From Desulfobacteraceae bacterium (lineage in GTDB: Bacteria > Desulfobacterota > Desulfobacteria > Desulfobacterales > Desulfobacteraceae), in NCBI GenBank assembly GCA_023140455.1, contig JAGLLQ010000321.1:1-7017 (forward strand): a DNA stretch of 7,017 bases, given 5' to 3'. The notes beneath the pieces are model-generated. The model had not been told where the DNA came from. It ran no database searches and saw nothing but the letters and a program-made list of their open reading frames with translations. This document shows positions 1 through 6,224 of this stretch, piece after piece; position 1 is the stretch's first letter; the number at the start of each line of letters is the position of its first letter. Made by a program: the position numbers and the translations under genes.

Positions 1-1208
1 TCCGGTTTCAAATGCGTTTGTTTAAAATTCCCATGATCTGGGAGGCTGACCATATAGCATATCAGAAAAACAAGTTGTTTAAAGATCAACAGATAAGAGG
101 ACCGTTTTCAAAATGGATACACACTCATAAGTTTAAATCAGATGGTAAAGATTCCATAATGGAAGACAATATTGATTTTAAATTACCTTTTGGTTTTCTG
201 AGCCGACCTTTTTACAGGTATGCAAAAAAAGAATTTAACCGAATGTTTGAGTACAGGCACAGGGTTCTTAAGTACGATCTTGAACACCATGTGGCTAAAA
301 CAAAAAAGAAAAGAATTCTCATTTCCGGTGCCAGTGGCACCATAGGGAGTGCACTTGTTCCGTTTTTACAGACCTGTGGTCATGAAGTCATCTGTCTTGT
401 ACGAAAAAAGGAGAACCTCTCAAATGATCAAATATTCTGGGACCCGTATAAGGGTATACTTGATATTGAAAAATTAGGAATGATTGATGCAGTCATCAAT
501 TTGAACGGGAATGACATTTCAAGAGGCAGATGGACAGATAAACAAAAAAAGAAGATTATTGATTCAAGAACAATTCCAACCCGGTTCCTTGTGCAAAAAA
601 TGAAAGATTTTGACCATAAGCCAGAGGTGTTTATATCTGCGTCTGCTGTAGGTTTTTATGGCGACAGAAATGATACGGTATTGACTGAAACTTCTGCTCC
701 TGGAGATTGTTTTATTTCAAAAGTTTGTAAACAATGGGAAGGTGCATCAGTTGATGCAAAAACAGCAGGGATCAGGACTGTTCATCTGAGAATCGGCGTG
801 GTACTTACCCCTGCCGGAGGTGCTCTTGCAAGAATGGAACTGCCTTTTAAATTAGGTCTTGGAGTCACTTTGTCCCATGGCAGGCAATATATGAGCTGGA
901 TAAGTATGGATGATGCAATATCAGGTATCTTGCACATATTGAATAATGATAAAATAAATGGAGCAGTTAACTTAACTGCTCCAAATCCTGTTACCAATAA
1001 AGAATTTTCAAAAACACTTGCAAAAGTATTTTCAAAAAAAGTTTATTTTAATATACCAAAGTTTATTGCCTTGGCTTTGTGGGGAGAAATGGGGAAAGAA
1101 ACTCTTTTGGCAAGTGCAATAGTTAAGCCTGAAAAACTTTTGGATAGTGGGTTCTCATTTCAACATAATAAGCTTTTAAAAGCACTTAGAGATATGCTTG
1201 GCAGATAA
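1..1208 (+). CDS. SRPBCC-TIGR01777-type NAD(P)-dependent epimerase fusion, 5' end cut by the window
   Basis: The frame is open to the left edge (codons begin at base 3 and read R-F-Q before the Met at base 12), so the true start lies upstream. Residue numbers here count from that internal Met. Residues 1-90 match the C-terminal half of an SRPBCC ligand-binding domain: HIAY, F-x-D-x-Q, GPFSKW, H-x-H-x-F, LPFG, then FEYRHRVLKYDL. From about residue 99 an atypical short-chain dehydrogenase begins, with the Rossmann motif GASGTIG at 106-112, INLNG at 162-166, SASAVGFYGDR at 209-219, and the C-terminal GAVNLTAPNPVTN and LL-x-SGF-x-F signatures of the TIGR01777 (YfcH/SDR39U1-like) family. The substrate is unknown; a cytosolic NAD(P)-linked oxidoreductase or epimerase is the family expectation. 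The next gene starts 30 bases downstream on the same strand, so they are probably co-transcribed. The family call is secure; the physiological role is not. Confidence 0.9.
   Translation, partial: RFQMRLFKIPMIWEADHIAYQKNKLFKDQQIRGPFSKWIHTHKFKSDGKDSIMEDNIDFKLPFGFLSRPFYRYAKKEFNRMFEYRHRVLKYDLEHHVAKTKKKRILISGASGTIGSALVPFLQTCGHEVICLVRKKENLSNDQIFWDPYKGILDIEKLGMIDAVINLNGNDISRGRWTDKQKKKIIDSRTIPTRFLVQKMKDFDHKPEVFISASAVGFYGDRNDTVLTETSAPGDCFISKVCKQWEGASVDAKTAGIRTVHLRIGVVLTPAGGALARMELPFKLGLGVTLSHGRQYMSWISMDDAISGILHILNNDKINGAVNLTAPNPVTNKEFSKTLAKVFSKKVYFNIPKFIALALWGEMGKETLLASAIVKPEKLLDSGFSFQHNKLLKALRDMLGR
959..983. repeat. Perfect 11-bp inverted repeat inside the epimerase gene
   Basis: TGGAGCAGTTA at 959-969 is exactly complementary to TAACTGCTCCA at 973-983, with a 3-base loop ACT. 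It lies in the codons for the conserved GAVNLTAPN segment. It is not followed by a T-run, so it does not look like a terminator. It could form a stable hairpin in the mRNA or a cruciform, or be coincidence. Confidence 0.6.
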
Positions 1209-1238
1209 ATATTTTAAGAAAGGAACAGGTAAAATATA

Positions 1239-2354
1239 ATGAATATAAAGTTAAAAATACTCTTCGCCTTTTTAATGATTACAGCACTGATTTTTGGATT
1301 TATCCAGATTTATTTCCCGGTAGAGAGTTATAACTTTGAAAGGCTTCATATTTTTTTATTTAATCTTTGTTCTGGAGGCACTATTCTCCTTTATTACACA
1401 CAGGGCAAATTAAAAGCCTCCAATACAATCAAACTTTTTTTTGCAGGTTCGTTGATCTACGCGTTTTCTGCTTTTTTTAAAGTATATCCTGTTACTATTC
1501 TTATTTCAGGTCTGTTATTCGTGCTTGTGGAAAAAGTTCGTATTGAAAAATTTTCTTTTTTCCCGGTTCAATTTTTTCAATCTAAAGAGCCTGTATCAGA
1601 AAAGTTCCACCAGGCTTCCCTATTATGCCTTTCTATCGGGATGATAATGGCATCTGTAGTAATTTTAAATAATGAGTATTTTAAGTTTGTGAGTATGGAA
1701 AAACTGACGTTAAACACATTTTTCTTAGGCTTTTCCTTCCCTTTGTCCCTGATTACGCTTTCTCTTGTTTTTTCAATGTTAAAAAAAATTGAAGGATCAT
1801 CAACTAAGGTGCTGATGGAATTGTGTTTTTGGACAATTACTCTTGGAGTAATCACCTTTTTTATTTTTATTTTATTTGAAAAGTTTATCCCGCAAATCTT
1901 TGTAACTTTTGCACTGTTCTTGGCAGTTGTTACAGTATTTTTTCTTTATTACAAATTTGCAGACAATATTCAGCAGAAATTATTTTTAACCTCGGGAATT
2001 GTATTTTTGATTTTTACTGCCATAACAGGAATTGCATATATTTTCTTTCAAATGTCTGAAGGATATGATCCCCAAAAAATAAAATGGCTGCTTCACATGC
2101 ATGTATTTGCTTCTTTATACGGTTGGAACCTTTGCGGCTTGTCAATAATTTGCAGGTTTAGTGATTTTCCCATTAAACTTCACTCACCAAGTGTTATAAT
2201 GATTCACTGGCTGACTGCTATTGTCCTCGCTCCCCTAGGCATTTTCTACGGTTGGTTTGCAGTCCTGGCAGTGATCAGCTATGCATTTATTATATTCACA
2301 TTGTTTTTCAGTGAAAATAATATTGTGAATAATGGAAAAATTGAAAATGAATAA
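1239..2354 (+). CDS. Polytopic membrane protein of unknown function with HMH...GWN motif
   Basis: I do not recognise a named family. The 371-residue protein is strongly hydrophobic, with about 10 to 12 predicted membrane segments (roughly 7-26, 34-54, 64-97, 126-145, 160-182, 195-213, 216-238, 248-270, 285-306, 317-357). Potentially informative residues are membrane-embedded histidines: RLHIF (H37), HMHVFASLYGWNLCG (H286, H288, W296) and MIHW (H323). A His-x-His followed by a Gly-Trp in a late helix recalls NnrS-like and cbb3-oxidase-subunit-I-like proteins, so haem or metal binding is possible but unproven; no complete haem-copper ligand set can be assigned. The start is supported by AGGAACAGG at 1221-1229, 9 to 14 bases before the ATG depending on which purine run is used. 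It sits in an operon between the epimerase fusion and the DHH gene, and its 3' end overlaps the latter. Confidence 0.8.
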   Translation: MNIKLKILFAFLMITALIFGFIQIYFPVESYNFERLHIFLFNLCSGGTILLYYTQGKLKASNTIKLFFAGSLIYAFSAFFKVYPVTILISGLLFVLVEKVRIEKFSFFPVQFFQSKEPVSEKFHQASLLCLSIGMIMASVVILNNEYFKFVSMEKLTLNTFFLGFSFPLSLITLSLVFSMLKKIEGSSTKVLMELCFWTITLGVITFFIFILFEKFIPQIFVTFALFLAVVTVFFLYYKFADNIQQKLFLTSGIVFLIFTAITGIAYIFFQMSEGYDPQKIKWLLHMHVFASLYGWNLCGLSIICRFSDFPIKLHSPSVIMIHWLTAIVLAPLGIFYGWFAVLAVISYAFIIFTLFFSENNIVNNGKIENE

Positions 2355-3336
2355 TAAAGATCGGATAGAAAAGTTTTTCAGTCTTTTTACAGGAACTTCT
2401 ACAGTCCTTGTAGTGATTAATGCGGACCCTGATGCTATCGCGAGTGCCATGGCAGTTAAAAGGCTGTTGTGGAGAAAGGCGCATGAAGTTGTCATTGCTT
2501 ACTTTAACAGGATCAGCAGGCCGGATAACCTTGCCATGATTGAATACACAGAGTCTGAATTAGTCCCGCTAAATGACATCAGAAAAGAAAATTTTAACAC
2601 ATTTGTGGTTGTTGATTCCCAGCCTGACCATAATGAACGGTTTTCAGAGTTTAACTATGATGTCATAATTGATCACCATCCATTGACCTGCGATAAAGCA
2701 GTTTATGCTGATATTCGACCGGATTACGGTGCCTGCTCAACTATCCTGACCGAATATCTGAAATCGGAAAAAATAAAACCTTCTTCCAAACTTGCTGCAG
2801 CATTAATGCTGGGGATTAAGACAGACACATCTGATTTTACACGGCAGACAAGTGTAAGAGATATCAAAGCATTCCAATATCTCTATCAGCTTGCAGATAA
2901 TAATATTGTAACAAAGGTTGAGAGAGCCTTGCTGACCCAGGAAGATCTTGATTTTCTGGGCTGTGCGATAAAACAAAGAAAAATTCTTCACAACCGGGTA
3001 TTCTTTCATGCAGGAAAAATCTCAAAGCCTGATGAACTGGTTGTTGTAGCTGACTTTTTTTTAGCCATTGCAACGGTCAACTGGAGCGTGATCTCAGGGA
3101 TTTATGAAAATAAGTTGATTATAATTATAAGAAATGATGGCTTAAGAAAAGGTGCAGGCAAAACAGCAAAAGAAGCGTTTGCAAGATATGGTTCTGCCGG
3201 CGGGCATAAAACAATGGCAAGAGCAGAGTTAGACCTCAAACTAATTCGAAAAGAGATTAAAAAAGTTAATAAAAAAGCTTTGGCAAGTTGGATTATATCA
3301 AGTATTGAGAAGACAGCAGGTAAGAAAATTGAATAA
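2332..3336 (+). CDS. DHH/DHHA1 family phosphoesterase, NrnA-like, with altered motif I
   Basis: A cytosolic metal-dependent phosphoesterase of the DHH superfamily; relatives degrade short oligoribonucleotides (nanoRNA), cyclic-dinucleotide products or pAp. Motif I reads INADPDAIAS at 29-38, motif II VVVDSQPDH at 92-100, motif III VIIDHHP at 111-117 and motif IV GIKTDTSDF at 161-169. A DHHA1 substrate-binding domain follows at about 244-310, with RNDGLRKGAGKTA and the family glycine-rich SAGGHKTMA. At 334 residues the length is usual for NrnA-type proteins. The position normally held by the motif I metal-ligand His (H-x-x-P-D-x-D-A) is Val28 here, while D32, D34, D95 and the DHH triad (114-116) are kept. 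The gene overlaps the membrane protein gene by 23 bases (8 if ATG 2347 is the start), suggesting translational coupling. Neither start has a strong ribosome site. The family is certain; the substrate is not. Confidence 0.9.
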   Translation: MEKLKMNNKDRIEKFFSLFTGTSTVLVVINADPDAIASAMAVKRLLWRKAHEVVIAYFNRISRPDNLAMIEYTESELVPLNDIRKENFNTFVVVDSQPDHNERFSEFNYDVIIDHHPLTCDKAVYADIRPDYGACSTILTEYLKSEKIKPSSKLAAALMLGIKTDTSDFTRQTSVRDIKAFQYLYQLADNNIVTKVERALLTQEDLDFLGCAIKQRKILHNRVFFHAGKISKPDELVVVADFFLAIATVNWSVISGIYENKLIIIIRNDGLRKGAGKTAKEAFARYGSAGGHKTMARAELDLKLIRKEIKKVNKKALASWIISSIEKTAGKKIE

Positions 3337-3355
3337 TTTCACACCTGGCAGCTAA

Positions 3356-3505
3356 TGCAAATTGTTCGATGCTTGGAGCAAAAAGGAAATTGATCAGGTT
3401 TTATATGCCGGGGTTACATGGCTTGGTTTGGAAATAGATGTGGGGCAGGGTAGCAAAGTCGGCGGTGAATCTACAGCAAAAGTCAAGTCAGACATACTGA
3501 TTTAA
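3356..3505 (+). pseudogene. Possible remnant of an unidentified coding gene
   Basis: A 49-codon stretch between an in-frame TAA at 3353-3355 and a TAA at 3503-3505 encodes a balanced, soluble-looking peptide that includes EIDQVLYAGVTWLGLEID and ends SKVGGESTAKVKSDILI. There is no ATG or GTG near its left end (only a TTG at 3362) and no convincing ribosome site, so it is not called as a functional gene. The amino acid mix resembles the C-terminus of a real enzyme rather than random AT-rich translation. I cannot name the family. It may be a decayed gene end, or a chance frame in a gap of slightly higher GC. Confidence 0.25.
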
Positions 3506-3530
3506 TCAGCAAAAGATTATAATTATTATC

Positions 3531-3560
3531 TTGACTCGATTAATTATTAGAGCGTACTAT
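3531..3560 (+). promoter_or_regulatory. Candidate sigma70 promoter for proC
   Basis: TTGACT at 3531-3536 (5 of 6 to TTGACA) and TACTAT at 3555-3560 (4 of 6 to TATAAT) are separated by 18 bases. Transcription would start near 3567, about 36 bases before the GTG start of proC. The imperfect palindrome at 3514-3531 ends on the first base of the -35 and could be an operator, although its AT-richness makes that weak. Confidence 0.45.
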
Positions 3561-3602
3561 ACATCTTTTATCCAATCATAAAATTTTGGGAGTATTGTCA
3601 AC

Positions 3603-4460
3603 GTGTTACAGGAAAAAACAATAGGATTTATTGGTAGCGGAAATATGGGAGAAGCTTTAATTAGCGGTTTAGTTCTCTCAAAGGCGGCTAAACCTGAAAA
3701 TATAATTTGTTCAGATATTGCAGAAGACCTTTTACAGGATATTCAAGAAAAATATAATGTAAAAACAACAACAGATAACATTGAAGTTGCAAAGAAATCT
3801 GAAATCGTTATATATGCAACCAAACCACAGATTCTGGGAGCAGTATTAAAAGAGACAGCATCTGCTCTTGATACATCAAAGCTCGTTATTTCCATTGCAG
3901 CCGGTGTCCCTTTAGCAGCCATTGCATTAGGTTTGAGCAAAGAGCTTCGTCTGATTCGTGTTATGCCCAATATTTGTGCATTTGTTAAAGAGAGTGCAAC
4001 AGCCATTGCAGCTGGTGAATATGCGACTAAAAATGATATTGAATTAGCCACTGCTATTTTTAATTCTGTTGGGAGAACTGTCTTTATCCAGGAAAATATT
4101 CTCATGGACGCTTTTACAGGCTTAAGTGGCAGCGGCCCAGCTTATATTTTTATCATTGTTGAGGCCATGGCAGATGCAGGTGTGAAAATGGGGCTTTCAA
4201 GAAAAGACTCACTTTTTCTATCAACCCAGACTGTTCTCGGAGCTGCAAAGCTTTTGCTTGAATCAGGAGAACACCCGGGACAGCTTAAAGATAGAGTTGC
4301 TTCTCCCGGTGGAACTGCCATTGCAGGTATCCATACCCTGGAGCAGGGTGGCCTTAGAACTACTTTAATTAATGCAATTGAATCAGCAACAAAACGATCT
4401 GAAGAACTTGGAAAAATGATGGTAAAGGATTTTATTAAGAATAATAATAAAAAAGCTTAA
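3603..4460 (+). CDS. proC: Pyrroline-5-carboxylate reductase
   Basis: Reduces 1-pyrroline-5-carboxylate to L-proline with NAD(P)H, the final step of proline synthesis, in the cytosol. The 285-residue protein opens with the Rossmann motif GFIGSGNMGEALI (8-20), has ATKPQ at 72-76, SIAAGVPL at 97-104, and the C-terminal catalytic and dimerisation signature SGSGPAYIF at 175-183 followed by LKDRVASPGGTAIAGI at 228-243. Length and motif order are normal for ProC. The usual RVMPNTP motif reads RVMPNIC at 119-125. The start is GTG at 3603: no ATG lies before the Rossmann strand, and GGGAG at 3588-3592 is 10 bases upstream, a somewhat long spacing. It has its own promoter candidate and is not obviously in an operon; the next gene converges 54 bases after its stop, with no clear terminator between them. 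Confidence 0.96.
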   Translation: MLQEKTIGFIGSGNMGEALISGLVLSKAAKPENIICSDIAEDLLQDIQEKYNVKTTTDNIEVAKKSEIVIYATKPQILGAVLKETASALDTSKLVISIAAGVPLAAIALGLSKELRLIRVMPNICAFVKESATAIAAGEYATKNDIELATAIFNSVGRTVFIQENILMDAFTGLSGSGPAYIFIIVEAMADAGVKMGLSRKDSLFLSTQTVLGAAKLLLESGEHPGQLKDRVASPGGTAIAGIHTLEQGGLRTTLINAIESATKRSEELGKMMVKDFIKNNNKKA

Positions 4461-4514
4461 GAAACAGATCATAAGACCAATGCAGCCCTGATAGAGTCAA
4501 AGATTTGCTGTTAG

Positions 4515-5027
4515 CTAATTATTGAACCATTCATAAGCATCAGTCATTCTTTTTATTTGTTTTTTATCAATGACTCCAAGTTCTGTAAATTGTTCTGGTG
4601 TAAACAGAACAAATTCACCTTGGCCACTTGCGTACAATCCACCATTTTCATCACAAATATCCGCTGCCATTGTAACAGCTCTGTCACTTTTCTGTTCAAC
4701 AATATAGCCAGATGTGATTAAAGGGGTATTGATTGTTAAAGGTTTTTTAAAATTCACTTTTATGCTCTTTGTTAAAAAAAGTTTACCCAAAAGATGGAGC
4801 ACAGACCAGGACATTGTCTCATCAATCATTGTTGAAATTATGCCGCCATGGACAAGATTACTCCATCCTCTCAGGCGGGAAGGCACTTCAACGATAGATC
4901 TTAGCTTTTTACCATTTTTTTCAAATTTCATATTCAGACCATGCTTATTGTCAAAACCGCATGCAAAACAGTGCGGCTCAATATTTTCTAGTTTGGTCCA
5001 GGTGTTACCCAGTTCAGATGCTTCCAT
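4515..5027 (-). CDS. PaaI-like hotdog-fold acyl-CoA thioesterase
   Basis: A 170-residue single-domain hotdog protein (4HBT type), expected to hydrolyse an acyl-CoA or aryl-CoA thioester in the cytosol. The N-terminal CFACGFDNKHGLNMKF at 20-35 is typical of the PaaI-like subgroup. The core motif NLVHGGIISTMIDETMSW at 57-74 carries the HGG and the acidic D69/E70 expected at the active site, and a strand such as SIKVNFKKPL at 88-97 follows, as in the family. The start chosen is the ATG at 5027, preceded 8 bases away by AGGAG (complement of 5036-5040). A longer frame to 5069 would add 14 residues but lacks that support. It lies 60 bases downstream of the AraC-type regulator on the same strand, so co-transcription is possible, and it converges on proC. 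The acyl substrate cannot be read from the sequence. Confidence 0.88.
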   Translation of the reverse strand: MEASELGNTWTKLENIEPHCFACGFDNKHGLNMKFEKNGKKLRSIVEVPSRLRGWSNLVHGGIISTMIDETMSWSVLHLLGKLFLTKSIKVNFKKPLTINTPLITSGYIVEQKSDRAVTMAADICDENGGLYASGQGEFVLFTPEQFTELGVIDKKQIKRMTDAYEWFNN

Positions 5028-5087
5028 GTAAAAAACTCCTTTACAATTACTTTTATAATTAAATAGCACTCAAATTTGTCAGTTTCA

Positions 5088-6104
5088 TTAAGAGTTTACC
5101 ATATTTTTGGGCAGCATTGAATATCCTTTAAATCTTTGCTGATATTCTTTTGGTCTTAAACCGGTCAGCCTGATGAATATTTTTCTGAAAAACGAAATAT
5201 CTTCATAACCAACCTGATATGTAATTTCATTAAAGGTCTGAATACCTTCCTCAAGTAACCTTTTGGCAGTTGCCACCCGAATCTGCTGAAGATAGCCTAA
5301 AGGCGTCATGTCAATAGCTTGTTTGAACCTGCGTTCAAGAGAACGGCGGCTCATATTGTATTTTTGTGCAAGCAGATCATAATCCACTGATTGTGTATAA
5401 TTTTTCTCTATCCAGCCTTGAGCTTTAATAACTAAAGGATCATCATGGTCTTTGGAAAAAAGAAAACAATCATAAGGGGTCTGCATTTCCCGTCCTAAAT
5501 CCAGAACCATGGTTTTAGCGCATTGTACAGCCGTTTGCCTGCCACAGAATTTTTCAACCAGATAAAGGGATAAATCCAGGCCTGCATTTACTCCGGCAGA
5601 ACAATAGAGACGATCCTGATCAATAAACATTTTATCCTGCCTTAAATTAACCTGCGGATATTTTTGTCTAAACATCTCTGTAAATCCCCAGTGAAGAGTT
5701 GCAGATTTTCCATCCAGCAAGCCTGTCTCGGCAAGTAAAAATACACCTGTGCATATACTTGCTATATGTGCCCCCCGGTTATATTGTCCAAGAATCCATG
5801 GAACCAGTTCAGGGCTTTTTTTTAGGATCTGCTTAATATATGTTGCTGATGCAATAACAAGCAAATCTGTTTTTTCAATTGATTCAATACTGCAATGGGG
5901 CTGGACAAGAATATTATTTGTGCATTTTATGGAGCCTCCGTCAGCTGATGCAATGCTGACATCAAACAATGGAGTCTGCGGCGAGTTATTCACACGGTTC
6001 CATAGCCGCCCTGCCTGATTTAAGATGTCCATGGGTCCAAAAATAGTGGTTGCCATTGAGTTATCAAATCCAAGAATAGTAACTTTTTTGATTTTTTTAG
6101 TCAT
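5088..6104 (-). CDS. GlxA-family transcriptional regulator: DJ-1/PfpI domain plus AraC-type HTH
   Basis: A 338-residue regulator. Residues 7-195 form a DJ-1/PfpI amidotransferase-like domain: VTILGFDNSMATTIFGPMDI near the start, DLLVIAS at 80-86, and the nucleophile-elbow-like SICTGVFLLAETGLLDG with Cys118, then SATLHWG with His138. In GlxA-type regulators this domain usually senses a ligand or serves in dimerisation. Residues 228-325 form a two-part AraC helix-turn-helix, with MSRRSLERRFKQAI and GYLQQIRVATAKRLL, then ITYQVGYEDISFFRKIFIR and the closing GLRPKEYQQRF. The ATG at 6104 is chosen because AGGA (complement of 6111-6114) lies 6 bases upstream; a GTG at 6131 would extend the frame by nine residues with no ribosome site and would lie upstream of the predicted transcript start. 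It is divergent from the DUF3795 gene, and repeats in the shared spacer suggest control of that gene and of itself. Confidence 0.93.
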   Translation of the reverse strand: MTKKIKKVTILGFDNSMATTIFGPMDILNQAGRLWNRVNNSPQTPLFDVSIASADGGSIKCTNNILVQPHCSIESIEKTDLLVIASATYIKQILKKSPELVPWILGQYNRGAHIASICTGVFLLAETGLLDGKSATLHWGFTEMFRQKYPQVNLRQDKMFIDQDRLYCSAGVNAGLDLSLYLVEKFCGRQTAVQCAKTMVLDLGREMQTPYDCFLFSKDHDDPLVIKAQGWIEKNYTQSVDYDLLAQKYNMSRRSLERRFKQAIDMTPLGYLQQIRVATAKRLLEEGIQTFNEITYQVGYEDISFFRKIFIRLTGLRPKEYQQRFKGYSMLPKNMVNS

Positions 6105-6116
6105 ATAAATTCCTTT

Positions 6117-6154
6117 TGTCGATATCGCCACTTATATTGTCGTTTATGCCACTT
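6117..6154 (+). promoter_or_regulatory. Tandem 17-base direct repeat, 21-bp period: probable AraC-type operator
   Basis: TGTCGATATCGCCACTT at 6117-6133 and TGTCGTTTATGCCACTT at 6138-6154 match at 13 of 17 positions, with all differences in the central variable bases. The 21-bp period is two helical turns, the spacing of tandem half-sites bound by AraC-family proteins. The right copy overlaps the -35 of the + promoter by two bases; both copies lie over the - promoter. The adjacent GlxA-type regulator is the natural candidate ligand. Confidence 0.6.
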
Positions 6155-6159
6155 GTCAT
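6131..6159 (-). promoter_or_regulatory. Sigma70-like promoter for the GlxA-type regulator
   Basis: Read on the minus strand, ATGACA (complement of 6154-6159, 5 of 6 to consensus) and TATAAG (complement of 6131-6136, 5 of 6) are 17 bases apart. Transcription would start near 6124, giving a leader of about 20 bases that contains the ribosome site. The direct repeats occupy its spacer, -10 and start region, which predicts autorepression. Confidence 0.55.
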
Positions 6160-6181
6160 TGAAAAATGCAACCCCTATAAT
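6153..6181 (+). promoter_or_regulatory. Strong sigma70-like promoter for the DUF3795 gene
   Basis: TTGTCA at 6153-6158 (5 of 6 to TTGACA) and a perfect TATAAT at 6176-6181 are separated by the ideal 17 bases. The start would be near 6188, about 37 bases before the ATG. Its -35 overlaps the -35 of the opposing promoter by five bases and touches the right copy of the direct repeat, the geometry of an AraC-type activator acting at the -35. Confidence 0.65.
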
Positions 6182-6224
6182 CAAATATAAGTAACTAATA
6201 TAAAATGATAAAGGGAGGTAAGAT

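Larger units (their letters stand above)
3337..3602. other. 266-base intergenic stretch between the DHH gene and proC
   Basis: No intact gene is visible. The left part holds a protein-like open fragment (3356-3505, listed separately). The right part is AT-rich, with the proC promoter candidate and an 18-base imperfect palindrome, AGATTATAATTATTATCT, at 3514-3531 whose two halves differ at only one symmetric base pair. No hairpin followed by a T-run is seen after the DHH stop, so no terminator is called for the left operon. Confidence 0.6.

Noticed and set aside
3346..3360. Possible sigma54 promoter (TGGCAGCTAATGCA)
   Set aside because: The GG and GC elements are 10 bases apart instead of 12, so it does not fit the -24/-12 consensus.
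3743..4105. 120-codon open frame on the minus strand
   Set aside because: It lies wholly inside proC, has no ribosome site and reads as a shadow of the proC codons.
4461..4514. Terminator between the convergent proC and thioesterase genes
   Set aside because: No stem of useful length followed by a T-run could be found on either strand.
4714..5031. 105-codon open frame on the plus strand
   Set aside because: It is antisense to the well-supported thioesterase gene, with no family resemblance.
5052..5082. Possible minus-strand promoter for the thioesterase gene (CTGACA and TATAAA)
   Set aside because: The two hexamers are 19 bases apart in very AT-rich sequence. The gene may simply be read through from the regulator, so this was not called.
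5749..6018. 89-codon open frame on the plus strand
   Set aside because: It is antisense to the DJ-1-like domain of the regulator and has no motif or ribosome site.
6105..6131. Longer regulator start at GTG 6131
   Set aside because: It lacks a ribosome site and would lie upstream of the predicted transcript start near 6124. The ATG at 6104 has AGGA at a good distance.
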